Origin: Guyparkeria halophila
GTDB lineage: Bacteria; Pseudomonadota; Gammaproteobacteria; Halothiobacillales; Halothiobacillaceae
Assembly: GCF_034479635.1 (NCBI RefSeq)
Contig: NZ_CP140153.1
Coordinates: forward strand, 2,177,501 to 2,241,500
DNA: 64,000 bases
Direction of reading: 5' to 3'
Below, one piece after another: positions 16,494 through 24,861 of the stretch (within the stretch, counting starts at the first letter, position 1; every line of letters starts with the position of its first letter). Below the pieces are notes generated by a model. The model was not told the DNA's origin. It worked only from the letters and a program-made list of their open reading frames with translations, and ran no database searches. The translations under genes and the position numbers were made by a program.

Positions 16494-18398
16494 TCAGAAG
16501 CGGCGCACCAGTTCCCAGTTGATCGAATAGGCGTCATAGCGACCGGTGGTCTGGGAGCGGTCGCTGTAGGACACGCCCAGCCGGCTGTACCAATCCCGGT
16601 AGATGCCGTTGATCAACTCGACCGAAACATCCGTGCCGAACTCGTACTGGGGCAGGCTGTCATCGGTGTGCCAGCCCGGGCTGAGCGAGACATTCAGTCC
16701 GTCATCATCGGAAAACTTCCAGTAGCCCACCGCCGTGAGCGCAAAGCGCCGGTAGTTCGACGGGTCGTAGTACCCGTTGTCGAGATCCTGGTCGTAATCC
16801 TGCCAGTGCGCCGAGACGCCCAGGTCCAGGTTGAAGCGCTCGGTACGCAGCATGGCCCGGTAGGGATTGACGAACAGCTCGTTGCGCCGATTACCGTCGT
16901 TGAGCCGGCCGTGGGCCACCTCGGCGTTGACGAAATGGCGCAATGTCGGCTGCCACTGAATGCGTGCGCGATGATCCCGTATCGCCAGCCCCAACGAGGC
17001 AGACCTGGGCGAGATGTCCCAGACGCGACGGGTGGCCGAGAGATCGACCCAGAGGTTATCCAGCGGGCGCAGGTCGGCATACAACCCGTACAGCCCCACA
17101 TCACCACCCCCGCCGTCGATACTGGCCGCACCGACGTCCGCGCCGATTTCGAGCAACGGGCTGAAACGGTGGCGCGCTCCCACCCAGGCCTGTTCGATGT
17201 CGATCGAGGTATCGCCTTCCACCCCGACGAACGGGCTGCCGGCCTGCGCGCGGATATCACGGTGCTCGGCCCGACCGTAGAGGTAGGTTTCCGGGGTCAA
17301 CGACCAGCGCCCCTTGACCGCGAAGCGACGCATGCTGATGTCGTCAGCGTCGTCGCGCCAGCCGGCCTCGATGCCGACGTTCGAGCGCAGGAAGGCATGC
17401 GTGCTACGGATCGCATCGAGCGTGTCCGTCGATTCCGGTCGCAGGCGCTTGAGGGGTTCGAGCGCCGCGATCGCCGCACTGTGACGCTTCTCGCCACGCA
17501 GTATCAGCATGCGGGTGTAGAGGTATTCGTAGTTGTCGGGCTCCGCGGCCAGCAGCTGCTCGTTGAGCGGCCGGGCCCGGCTGGGGCGATGTGCCCAGGC
17601 AAGCAGCCGCGCGCTGCGCGCGGCCCATTCGTCATCCTCGCCGTGCACCTCGCGATAGTGAGCGAGCGCATCGGCACCGTTGGCATAGTCGCCGCGCCAG
17701 GTCTGGATGGTGGCATAACCGAGCAGCGCCTCGGCATCATCCGGATGCGCCGCCAGGTACTCGTGGTACAGGGCGACCGACTCGTCGAGCTCGCCGGCAC
17801 CGCCCAGCGCCCGGGCATAGGCCTTCAGATCCTCGGCATCCCCGCTGATGGCGTAGAGGCGTTCGCGCATCCGGACCACCGCCTGCGAGTCCCCCGCCCA
17901 GTTGGCCTGCTGGGCACAAGTGCGCAGCACCGAGGCATCATCCGGGCGCACATCGGCGGCGGCCTGGCAATGCTCGAGTGCTCGCCCCGGCTGCTCGGCC
18001 TGCGCCCAGGCGGCACTGGCCTCCAGGCGCAGGTCGGCATCGTCGGGCTCGGTCTCGACCGCCTGGTCCAGCGCCTCTGCAGCGGCGACCGGCTGATCGG
18101 CGGCGGCCAGCACGTCGGCCAGCCGGCGCCACAAGTCGGTGCGGTCCGGATCGGCCTCGAGCTCATCGCGATAGACCGCTGCGGCGGCCGACCAGTCCTG
18201 TTGCATTTCCGCGGCCAGGGCCGCTTCGGGAACCGCCTGGCCATCAACCTGGCCATCAACCTGGCCATCAACCTGGCCATCGACCTGGCCCTCTGCCTGG
18301 GCGAAGGCCGGCGGGGCAAGGGCCAGCGTGGCTATCAGCGCCAGGGCGCCGAGCAGGCCGGCCGAGTCCGACGGGCCGCGAAGGGGAAAACGAGTCAT
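16494..18398 (-). CDS. Outer-membrane polysaccharide-export-like protein: TPR solenoid plus C-terminal beta-barrel (PgaA/BcsC/YaiO-like)
   Basis: A 634-aa exported protein. A signal peptide ([18 protein letters not shown]) leads to a short GQVD repeat and then about eight TPR-like helix pairs (to ~residue 330; [26 protein letters not shown] is typical). From ~340 to the end, alternating aromatic/polar strands ([24 protein letters not shown], and the last strand [12 protein letters not shown] ending in Phe) indicate an outer-membrane barrel. This is the layout of exporters such as PgaA and BcsC. The start overlaps the stop of the glycosyltransferase gene (ATGA); an ATG at 18407 is the alternative. 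It probably passes the polysaccharide made by the neighbouring synthase. Confidence 0.75.
   Translation of the reverse strand: MTRFPLRGPSDSAGLLGALALIATLALAPPAFAQAEGQVDGQVDGQVDGQVDGQAVPEAALAAEMQQDWSAAAAVYRDELEADPDRTDLWRRLADVLAAADQPVAAAEALDQAVETEPDDADLRLEASAAWAQAEQPGRALEHCQAAADVRPDDASVLRTCAQQANWAGDSQAVVRMRERLYAISGDAEDLKAYARALGGAGELDESVALYHEYLAAHPDDAEALLGYATIQTWRGDYANGADALAHYREVHGEDDEWAARSARLLAWAHRPSRARPLNEQLLAAEPDNYEYLYTRMLILRGEKRHSAAIAALEPLKRLRPESTDTLDAIRSTHAFLRSNVGIEAGWRDDADDISMRRFAVKGRWSLTPETYLYGRAEHRDIRAQAGSPFVGVEGDTSIDIEQAWVGARHRFSPLLEIGADVGAASIDGGGGDVGLYGLYADLRPLDNLWVDLSATRRVWDISPRSASLGLAIRDHRARIQWQPTLRHFVNAEVAHGRLNDGNRRNELFVNPYRAMLRTERFNLDLGVSAHWQDYDQDLDNGYYDPSNYRRFALTAVGYWKFSDDDGLNVSLSPGWHTDDSLPQYEFGTDVSVELINGIYRDWYSRLGVSYSDRSQTTGRYDAYSINWELVRRF
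18236..18290 (-). repeat. 12-bp in-frame tandem repeat encoding GQVD
   Basis: Four full copies of a 12-base unit (cctggccatcaa on the plus strand, the fourth with one change) plus a partial fifth, directly after the predicted signal peptide of the TPR/barrel protein. Copies are nearly identical, so copy number could vary by slippage without shifting the frame. Confidence 0.9.
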
Positions 18399-19789
18399 TT
18401 GTGCCATTTTCTGTTCCCCGTAATCCAGAGATCCGTGGCAAAGCGGCCGATGGTCACCAGGTCGTAGAGCAGGCTCGCGTAGCGGATCGGGGTCATCAGG
18501 ATGCCCTGCAGGAAGGCCTTGAAGCGCCGCCCCTTGGAGATGTAGGTGAGGATGCCCACCGCGACGATCATTTCGGCGATCAGGGTGACGACCAAAGGCT
18601 CCCACAACTGCAGGAGGATCATGATCAGCAGGGCTGTCGGGAAGGCTACCTTCTCGAACGCGGCCAGGAACGGAATCCAGCCGGCAGGCCGTCCCTGCTC
18701 TTCGGTATAGACCACACCAAACGGCTGGCGATAGGGTTCCCGGATCTTGCGCTGGGCGACTAGTTTCCTGACCTCCGCATCGTGCTTTTCCCGGTACCGT
18801 TTCCGAATCCGGCGCAGGACCTTGAAGGGACTGCCCAGCAAACCGTCGAAGTAATAGCAGCTCTGCAGGAACGAGGACGACCACATGTAGATCTGGCGCG
18901 GCAGGTTGCGCATCTCGGGCTCCATCGAATGCGCGGTGACGTCCTGGAGCTGGATATTGCGGTAGCCCTCGTTCATCAGCGCAAAGCCGATAAAGATGTC
19001 CTCGGAGTTGGTCAGGTCGTCGCCCATGACCGGCTCGTACTTGTCGAACAGGTCCTTGATGAACTTGCGCCGGTAGGCGACCGCACAGCCCACCGGGTTG
19101 GTGATGCTGCCGAAGAACTTCATCTGGCCGACGTAAACGAATCGCTGCAGGAAGGTGTAGAGCTGCTGGCGATAGACCGCCGTAAGGTTGCGGTTGAGCC
19201 GGTGCCACCAGTTACCCAGTGGCTGATGAAGGTCCACCTCCTCCTTTGCATCCAGGAAGGCGCTAATCGCCGGCTCGTTGATACGCCGGCGACGATCCTT
19301 TTCCCGGGTGGGCAGGATGACGCCACAGGCGCTGGCGATGCCGGCACCCTTGTAGAGCTCCTCAACGGTGCGCGCGATGTAGTTGTCCGCATCGAGATAG
19401 GTATCGGCGTCGAGGATGAACTCGACATCCGCATCGTACTCGCGCGACTGGCGCTTGATCGTGGGGGTTTTACCGATGGGATGGTCACGCTGGATCACGG
19501 TCAGCGGCATGTCGTGATGCTCGGCGAAGGCACGGGCATACTCGATGGTGCGATCGCGACTGCCATCGTCGACGAGAATGATGTTGCGCGGCTGCTTGGT
19601 CTGCCGCCGCACCGACTCCAGTGCGAGCACCACGCTAGCCTGCTCGTTGAGCGCCGGGATCACGACATCGACCACCGCGTCACGCCAGTCCTCGGGGGGA
19701 GTGGGGTCGGTCTTGTCCGGCCCGCGAATCAGCCCGATGATGCTGAGCGCGGCGCTCGGACTCAGGACGAAATAAGGGGTGGTTGCCAT
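18395..19789 (-). CDS. Membrane-bound family 2 glycosyltransferase (processive polysaccharide synthase-like)
   Basis: A 464-aa GT2 enzyme using a nucleotide sugar. The catalytic core shows VDDGS (Asp74-75), DAD (127-129), the acid/base pair in NSED (263-264) and RQIYMW (299-303), a variant of the QxxRW motif of processive synthases with Met in place of Arg. A hydrophobic stretch near the N-terminus and three to four helices from about 355 to 450 anchor it in the inner membrane. It lies nine bases after the epimerase and overlaps the exporter gene, so the three form one operon. Product identity is unknown; hyaluronan/PNAG/alginate-type synthases are the nearest models. Confidence 0.85.
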   Translation of the reverse strand: MATTPYFVLSPSAALSIIGLIRGPDKTDPTPPEDWRDAVVDVVIPALNEQASVVLALESVRRQTKQPRNIILVDDGSRDRTIEYARAFAEHHDMPLTVIQRDHPIGKTPTIKRQSREYDADVEFILDADTYLDADNYIARTVEELYKGAGIASACGVILPTREKDRRRRINEPAISAFLDAKEEVDLHQPLGNWWHRLNRNLTAVYRQQLYTFLQRFVYVGQMKFFGSITNPVGCAVAYRRKFIKDLFDKYEPVMGDDLTNSEDIFIGFALMNEGYRNIQLQDVTAHSMEPEMRNLPRQIYMWSSSFLQSCYYFDGLLGSPFKVLRRIRKRYREKHDAEVRKLVAQRKIREPYRQPFGVVYTEEQGRPAGWIPFLAAFEKVAFPTALLIMILLQLWEPLVVTLIAEMIVAVGILTYISKGRRFKAFLQGILMTPIRYASLLYDLVTIGRFATDLWITGNRKWHK

Positions 19790-19798
19790 GCGCCCTCC

Positions 19799-20779
19799 TC
19801 AGGAGGCTCCTTCTCTGTGCCGGACCCGAGCGATCAGATCGTCCAGGGTGGCGTCCAGTGTCCATTGTGGGCGGTATTCGATCAGTCCATGCAATCGGGT
19901 TAGATCCGGGCAGCGATGCGGGATGTCCACGTATTCCTGACCATAAGCCACCTCGTAGGGCAGATGCTCGACAGGGGAGCTCGAACCGGCTCGCTCGATC
20001 GCGCGCTCGGCCAGCTCATTGATGGAAATCTCGTGGTTGCCGCCGACATTGACGATCAGCCCGTCGGTGGTCGCGCACCCCGCCAGCTGGTCGAGCATCT
20101 GCACGGTATCGCGGACATCGGTGAACGAGCGGCTTTGCGTCCCGTCACCGAACACGGTCAGCGGGTCACCCGCCACGGCCTGGCTGACGAATCGCGGCAC
20201 CACCATGCCGTAGCGCCCCCTCTGCCGCGGCCCGACGGTGTTGAACAGGCGCACCACCGTCACGGGAATCGCCTTCGTCCGCGCGTAGGACAGGGCGAAG
20301 GCCTCGTCGGCCAGCTTGCTGATGGCGTAATTCCAGCGCGGCGGGGCATCGGCCTGCACGATCAGATCCATGTCCTCGCGCAGGCATCCATCGACACGGG
20401 GACCGTAGACCTCGGAGCTGGACGCGAGCAGGACCTGTGGCCGCCAGCCGCAGTGATCGACGGCGCGCAATAACCGTTCGCTGCCCGCGATATTCGTGGC
20501 CATGACATCGATGGGACGTTCGAGCACCCGGAACACCCCCACCACGGCAGCAAGGTGATAAATCCGATCGGCCCAACCAACCGCTTCATCCAACGAGGGC
20601 CAAGTGACGATATCGGCCTCGGTAAAGTGGAAGTCGGCCCGATCGAGGTGCGAGGCCAAATTGTCCCGTGAGCCGGTACTGAGATTATCGACGACATGTA
20701 CCTTGTCACCTCGACCAAGGTGAAGATCGACCAGGTGGGAACCGATGAATCCGGCACCGCCAGTGATCAGGACGTGCAT
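19799..20779 (-). CDS. NAD-dependent sugar-nucleotide epimerase/dehydratase (extended SDR)
   Basis: A 326-aa cytosolic extended short-chain dehydrogenase. It starts MHVLITGGAGFIGSHL (NAD-binding Gly-rich loop, 7-13), has the LLASSSEVYGP active-site serine region and the catalytic pair Tyr151 and Lys155 (NYAISK). VVRLFNTVGPRQRG is the usual sugar-nucleotide-binding strand. It is closest in style to UDP-glucose 4-epimerase or UDP-glucuronate decarboxylase-type enzymes; the substrate is not decidable. As first gene of the operon it presumably supplies the activated sugar for the glycosyltransferase. Confidence 0.88.
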   Translation of the reverse strand: MHVLITGGAGFIGSHLVDLHLGRGDKVHVVDNLSTGSRDNLASHLDRADFHFTEADIVTWPSLDEAVGWADRIYHLAAVVGVFRVLERPIDVMATNIAGSERLLRAVDHCGWRPQVLLASSSEVYGPRVDGCLREDMDLIVQADAPPRWNYAISKLADEAFALSYARTKAIPVTVVRLFNTVGPRQRGRYGMVVPRFVSQAVAGDPLTVFGDGTQSRSFTDVRDTVQMLDQLAGCATTDGLIVNVGGNHEISINELAERAIERAGSSSPVEHLPYEVAYGQEYVDIPHRCPDLTRLHGLIEYRPQWTLDATLDDLIARVRHREGAS

Positions 20780-21032
20780 GTCTAGCCTCCATTCGTACCC
20801 GATTGCCGGGCTAATGCGGACAGCAAACCTTGCCATCTCACTGAAAGTGTAGTCGAGCCCACCGCCGCCGTATGTCGTTCGTGCGCGACGGCAGCTATTC
20901 GCCTGCCGTGGCAGGTTCGTCCTGCTATCTTTATAACCACATGCCGCGTCAGTGCTGCCGAGACCGTCCGAGCCGCTTGAATCCAGCCGACTCCGGCGTG
21001 ACGCGGCCAACCCGACTCGGGAGGAGCCTCCA

Positions 21033-21494
21033 ATGACCGAACCGACCGTCAACCGCCCTGCCCTTGCGCTGTGGATGAGCGCCAGCCTGGCCGTGGCCGT
21101 CCTGCTGCTGTGGCTCGGCGCCGATCTTCATCCGCCCGGCGCCGCGAGCGCGCGCACGCTGCCCGCCTCCCCTCTGACCGGCGCCATGGGATTTGCCTTC
21201 CTGCTCGCCTGGGCGGCCTTTGCCTACGCCGCGTCGATCACCACCCCACACCGGGGAGCCGAACATGTCGGCCTGTGGGCCTCACTCCTCCTGCCGCTGG
21301 CCATCGTGGTGCTGCTCGGTGGCGGCCAGTCCCTGATTGCCCTGCTGCTCGCGATCGCCTGGCTGGCGACCTTGATCTGGACGGGTTGGCAACTCGCCCG
21401 CCGCGAGGCGCTTGCCGGGCTGATGATGTTGCCGGTAATCGGCAGTGCGATTGCCAGCATGCTGCTGTCGCTCACGCTTTGGGTACTTCCCTGA
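21033..21494 (+). CDS. Small hypothetical membrane protein
   Basis: A 153-aa protein I do not recognise. It is almost entirely hydrophobic with four to five helices: ALWMSASLAVAVLLLWLGA, GAMGFAFLLAWAAFAYA, LWASLLLPLAIVVLLGG, LIALLLAIAWLATLIWTG, and a C-terminal one ending LSLTLWVLP. The ATG follows a GGGAGGAG site by a few bases, which supports real translation. It is transcribed divergently from the exopolysaccharide operon, with an AT-rich patch (around 20915-20940, including TATAAC) that could be its promoter. A role in envelope function is only suggested by location. Confidence 0.65.
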   Translation: MTEPTVNRPALALWMSASLAVAVLLLWLGADLHPPGAASARTLPASPLTGAMGFAFLLAWAAFAYAASITTPHRGAEHVGLWASLLLPLAIVVLLGGGQSLIALLLAIAWLATLIWTGWQLARREALAGLMMLPVIGSAIASMLLSLTLWVLP

Positions 21495-21534
21495 CGCGCA
21501 ACCGCCCGACTCGAACCGGTCCTCCAGACAGAGA

Positions 21535-21567
21535 AAGGCCGCCAGATCCCCGATCGGCGGCCTTCTT
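21535..21567. terminator. Bidirectional intrinsic terminator
   Basis: A 9-bp stem (21535-21543 with 21556-21564) plus inner gatc/gatc pairing; CTT-rich on the plus side and TTTCTC on the minus side. It separates the membrane-protein gene (plus) from the small acidic protein gene (minus). Confidence 0.8.
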
Positions 21568-21589
21568 GATTTGCCGTTGGCGAACGGCT

Positions 21590-21799
21590 TCAGTCTTCTC
21601 GCCAGTGCAGGTCGATCCAACAGCGTGGCAATGGCTCGCCGGACGGAAACTCCAAATCTTCCTTCTCGAAGCGTTCCTCGTCCTGCATCTCCTCACCCGC
21701 ATGTTGCCGCCCCATCACGCTCGGCAGGGCAGGGTCGGCGAGGGTTTCCAGATCGATGATCTCGATCATGTTGTCGTTATCCTTGCGCTTGAGAAACAT
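21590..21799 (-). CDS. Small acidic hypothetical protein (69 aa)
   Basis: A 69-aa soluble acidic protein starting MFLKRKDNDNMIEIIDLETL, with a central EEMQDEERFEKEDLEF stretch and ending CWIDLHWRED. No domain is recognised. Translation is well supported by a near-perfect Shine-Dalgarno (aaggaggggg) directly upstream. It follows the host-attachment-family gene by 51 bases on the same strand, so they are probably co-transcribed and end at the terminator at 21535-21567. Confidence 0.65.
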   Translation of the reverse strand: MFLKRKDNDNMIEIIDLETLADPALPSVMGRQHAGEEMQDEERFEKEDLEFPSGEPLPRCWIDLHWRED

Positions 21800-21850
21800 G
21801 CGCCCCCCTCCTTGTTCGGGAAATTGTCTGTAGTCCGCTGTGAGCCCGAC

Positions 21851-22336
21851 TCATAGGCGTTCCGGCAGGGCGGCACGGATTTCCTCGGGCGACCGGGCCG
21901 AGAAATCCTTGGCCTGATCGGCCACCAGTGCATCCTCCAACCCCTTGCCCATCGCTTCGCGCAACAGGCCGAGAAAGTCGGGCGCGGCCATCAGGTAGAA
22001 CCGTTCCATCCGCCCCTTCTGCAGGGCTTGCTCGAGCTCGGTGCTTACCTCGCGGGCGAAGCGCTTGGCCTCCACGTCGCGCACACTGTTGGCCGGTTCG
22101 TAGGCATGCATCGCATCCCCCTTGCGATCGGCGGTCGAGCCCGGTCGATCCGTCTCCAGGTCCGCGTCCGACAACCGAGCCGCGGGGTTGGACAACGAGA
22201 CCACCTCTTCGAGCGCCCCCTTGGGAGCGGGACGGCTGGAGGGATGCGCCTCGCTGCCGCGATAGGCCCCGCTGTTGTCACGCAGCGCGAAAAAACGCGC
22301 CCGGGCCTCATCGGCAACCACTACCCAGGTACTCAT
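21851..22336 (-). CDS. Host attachment (AtsE/PF10116-type) family protein
   Basis: A 161-aa cytosolic protein matching the family named for a 'protein required for attachment to host cells'. The start MSTWVVVADEARARFFAL, the conserved DRKGDAMHAYEP stretch with a following FAREV helix, and the FYLMAAPDFLGLLREAM strand-helix are all characteristic. The fold is related to eRF1/Vms1-like domains, and the family name does not imply virulence. The start has an AAGGAGG site. Function in free-living bacteria is not established. Confidence 0.85.
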   Translation of the reverse strand: MSTWVVVADEARARFFALRDNSGAYRGSEAHPSSRPAPKGALEEVVSLSNPAARLSDADLETDRPGSTADRKGDAMHAYEPANSVRDVEAKRFAREVSTELEQALQKGRMERFYLMAAPDFLGLLREAMGKGLEDALVADQAKDFSARSPEEIRAALPERL

Positions 22337-22510
22337 AGGCTCGACCTCCTTGGTGTGTCATGTTGACCTGTCCGGAGTGTATACGCTGATCCTGCCACCT
22401 GCCGCGGAAACCCACGGGCACGGCGATCTCGTGCCACGGTTGGATGCGGCCGACATCGATCAAAGACGCGGGCCGCCGAGTTCCGCCTCCCGATGAGCAT
22501 CACCCATCAC

Positions 22511-22536
22511 AAAAAACCCCGCCGGATGGCGGGGTT
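22511..22536 (-). terminator. Intrinsic terminator after the rhodanese gene
   Basis: Minus-strand stem of 9 bp (22528-22536 with 22515-22523, GGAT-type loop) followed by six T residues (22516-22511), 26 bases after the rhodanese stop codon. It marks the end of the sulfur-trafficking cluster. Confidence 0.9.
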
Positions 22537-22561
22537 GGCGAATCATGACGCGTTGCTGGGC

Positions 22562-23557
22562 TCAGTAGAGCTGCGCCGGGTTGACCGAGGTGGCCCCGTC
22601 ATCGACATACATGCCGTATTCCTTCATGGAACCGTCGTATAGAGAGACATCATCGTTACCCATGATCTCGCTCGCGACGAACCACACACCCGAGGCCAGG
22701 TTGCCCGAGTTGCAGTACGTGATCGCCGCACCGCTCGGATCGATGTCCTTGAACTCCATGATCGAACGATAGCTCGATGCCGGCAGGAAATTGGCCGCCG
22801 CGCCGTCGGCACGCACGAGCACGTCGGTCGGCAGGTTCTTCGCGCCGGGCAGGTGGCCAGGCACCGTCTTGGACTTGCTGAACACACCCAGGTACTGGTT
22901 CGGCGGACGGGCATCCAGCAGCTGGACCTTGCCATCCGAATCGACCGCCTCGCGCACCTCGGCGTATGTCGCGAGGATCTCGTCACGCTCGTCGGTGGCC
23001 ATCCAGTCACCGGCCTCGATCTTCTCCGACTGACCCGTGCCGGCATCGAAGCCCGCCGCCAGCCAGTTGGCCAGGCCGCCGTCGAGCAGGGCCATGTCGT
23101 CGTGACCGAAGTACTTCATCTGCCAGTACAGGCGAGTGGCCTTGGTGTAATCCGAGCCGGACAGGCCCAGCGGCACGATCACCACCGTGTCGTCCTGATC
23201 CACGCCCAGGGCCTGGACGAAGGATTCGAAGTCGGCCTTTTCCGGGATCAGCTTGCCGACCTTCTTGCCGTTTTCCATGCGCTCGACGCGCACCTTGCCC
23301 CAGTCGACGAACTGCGCACCCGGCACGTGACCGGAGACGACGGAAACGACTTTCTTGCCCTCGACGGTCTCGTACTTCGGCGCCATGGCAAACGCCTTTT
23401 CCGACCCGGCAATCTGCAGAACCGTGACCTGTTCCAGGTTGTCATTCAGCCACTGCGGGTCGACCACCGGACCCGGCACATCCAGTGCCCAGGCCCCTTG
23501 CGCGACGGCCAGCGCGGCCGCCCCGGCGGGCACTGCGAGAAACCGCTTGAAATTCAT
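22562..23557 (-). CDS. Secreted double-rhodanese sulfurtransferase
   Basis: A 331-aa periplasmic protein with a signal peptide (AVPAGAAALAVAQGAWA) and two rhodanese domains. The first (about 35-150) lacks an active cysteine. The second has DGGLANWLAAG as interdomain linker, LLDARPPNQY and the active loop YCNSGNLASG with Cys282. It should transfer sulfane sulfur between thiosulfate, persulfides or a protein acceptor outside the cytoplasm. I chose the ATG at 23557, which follows AAGGAG by a normal distance; a TTG nine bases upstream is too close. It is the last gene of the cluster with YeeE/YedE and the Cys-rich repeat protein. Confidence 0.9.
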   Translation of the reverse strand: MNFKRFLAVPAGAAALAVAQGAWALDVPGPVVDPQWLNDNLEQVTVLQIAGSEKAFAMAPKYETVEGKKVVSVVSGHVPGAQFVDWGKVRVERMENGKKVGKLIPEKADFESFVQALGVDQDDTVVIVPLGLSGSDYTKATRLYWQMKYFGHDDMALLDGGLANWLAAGFDAGTGQSEKIEAGDWMATDERDEILATYAEVREAVDSDGKVQLLDARPPNQYLGVFSKSKTVPGHLPGAKNLPTDVLVRADGAAANFLPASSYRSIMEFKDIDPSGAAITYCNSGNLASGVWFVASEIMGNDDVSLYDGSMKEYGMYVDDGATSVNPAQLY

Positions 23558-23619
23558 ATGACTCAACTCCTTCTTCGTGCATCAACAAACGGCGCCAGCC
23601 GGCGCCGGAAAAGCCGCCC

Positions 23620-24318
23620 TCAGCCGGGCGGGGAAATCAGTTGCGCTTGCATGTCCACGAGTCGCCGTGACCACGTGGCCAACACCGCGTCCATGTCCAG
23701 CGAACACTCGCTCAGGACATGCCGGTCGCGATCGGCCAGCACCTCCGGATCGGGCCAGTTGCCGGAATCGGTCGTCAAGGCACGATCGCGCGCCTCGAGC
23801 AAGTCGCGAATTTGCGGCATCAACAGGGCGACCAGGGCCGTCAACCAGCGCCCTACCAGCCACGACGGGCGAGCCCGGTTGATCTCGAACCCGTTGGGCA
23901 GCTGCGCCAGCAACGCCGCGGCGGGACGGACCGTTTCACCGGTCACCCAGCCATTGGTGGTGAACAGACGCTGCGCACGCCCCTGGCTGTCCATAGACAC
24001 CGCGACCACATGCGTAAAGCCCGGCTCGTCCTCGTCGGCAACGAACAGGTGGAAGTGGCCGTGTTCGTTCGAGGTCCACTCGGCCGGATCATGCGCGTGA
24101 TAATAAAAACGGGCCCCACTGACCGGATCCCGGGCGTCGTCCCCGGGAAAGTGCGCCCAGTAGTCGAAGCCCTCTTCCGGGTGATCCCGGAACAGTTCGG
24201 TGAGCACGGTCTGGTTATCGGCGGCCAGCGCCGACTGGATCGAGCGCCATTCATCACCGGCTGCCAGACCGGCATCAAGCCAGTCGTCGGGCACGGAATG
24301 GAACGGCACGTCACTCAT
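23620..24318 (-). CDS. Conserved-looking hypothetical protein (232 aa) in the sulfur cluster
   Basis: A 232-aa soluble protein without signal peptide; I do not recognise its function. The N-terminal half is rich in aromatic and histidine residues (FRDHPEEGFDYWAHFPGDD, FYYHAHDP, EHGHFHLFVADEDEPG), which could form a metal site. A hydrophobic WLTALVALLMPQIRDLL segment follows. The Shine-Dalgarno is weak. It lies 31 bases after the Cys-rich repeat gene and 62 bases before the secreted rhodanese, on the same strand, so it is very likely part of the same operon. Confidence 0.7.
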   Translation of the reverse strand: MSDVPFHSVPDDWLDAGLAAGDEWRSIQSALAADNQTVLTELFRDHPEEGFDYWAHFPGDDARDPVSGARFYYHAHDPAEWTSNEHGHFHLFVADEDEPGFTHVVAVSMDSQGRAQRLFTTNGWVTGETVRPAAALLAQLPNGFEINRARPSWLVGRWLTALVALLMPQIRDLLEARDRALTTDSGNWPDPEVLADRDRHVLSECSLDMDAVLATWSRRLVDMQAQLISPPG

Positions 24319-24349
24319 CGAGACAACTCAGACCGTGCGCAATGCTCGG

Positions 24350-24790
24350 TCACTGACCGCCCGGGGCACAGGGATTGGCGCCGCGAGCCGACGGGGCACA
24401 GGGGTTGCCACCACGGGCCGAGGGCGCACAGGGATTACCGCCACGAGCGGATGGCGCGCAGGGGTTGCCGCCCCGAGCCGAGGGCGCACACGGATTACCG
24501 CCACGAGCCGATGGCGCGCAGGGATTGCCGCCCCGAGCCGATGGTGCACATGGATTACCGCCACGAGCCGATGGCGCGCAGGGGTTGCCGCCGCGGGAAG
24601 ACGGGGCACAGGGGTTGCCACCGCGCGCGGACGGGGCACAGGGATTCCCGCCGCGGGTCTGCGCGGCGGCCGACAGCGGCACCATCGTGGTCGCGGCAAG
24701 CGAGGCACCCACGGTGAACGCCATTGCCGGCATAGACAACTTAAGCGCGCGGCGGGCGCGCGCCTGTCGGGCGACCTTCTTCGATTCCAT
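24350..24790 (-). CDS. Secreted cysteine-rich repeat protein with ten NPCAP units
   Basis: A 146-aa protein of no family known to me. Residues 1-45 form an export signal (basic start, then MAFTVGASLAATTMVPLSAAAQ). The whole mature part is ten copies of a 10-residue unit RGGNPCAPSA, each with a single cysteine and no other reactive side chain except arginine. A GAGGAG site precedes the ATG. It sits between a YeeE/YedE transporter and a periplasmic rhodanese. Ten evenly spaced periplasmic thiols could carry sulfane sulfur or bind metal ions; both are inference. The reading frame is preserved across all repeats, which argues that it is a real gene. Confidence 0.8.
   Translation of the reverse strand: MESKKVARQARARRALKLSMPAMAFTVGASLAATTMVPLSAAAQTRGGNPCAPSARGGNPCAPSSRGGNPCAPSARGGNPCAPSARGGNPCAPSARGGNPCAPSARGGNPCAPSARGGNPCAPSARGGNPCAPSARGANPCAPGGQ
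24356..24655 (-). repeat. Ten tandem 30-bp coding repeats (RGGNPCAPSA)
   Basis: A 300-base block of ten contiguous 30-bp units within the Cys-rich protein gene. Units differ mostly at third codon positions, with coding changes only at PSS in unit 2 and ANPCAPGG in unit 10. This indicates selection on the peptide and recent expansion. Confidence 0.95.
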
Positions 24791-24861
24791 CTAATCCACT
24801 CTCCTCTGACAAGGGCGGGCGGCCGGAAAGCCAGCCCGCAAAATCACGCGGTGCTCTCCGC

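Noticed and set aside
18399-19208. The minus-strand frame of the TPR/barrel gene stays open ~270 codons further upstream
   Set aside because: It is an out-of-frame shadow of the glycosyltransferase gene; the ATGA overlap at 18395-18398 gives a natural start and signal peptide.
24356-24655. Ten 30-bp repeats resembling a CRISPR array at first sight
   Set aside because: The repeats are contiguous with no spacers, keep one reading frame with a signal peptide and ribosome site, and have no cas genes nearby.
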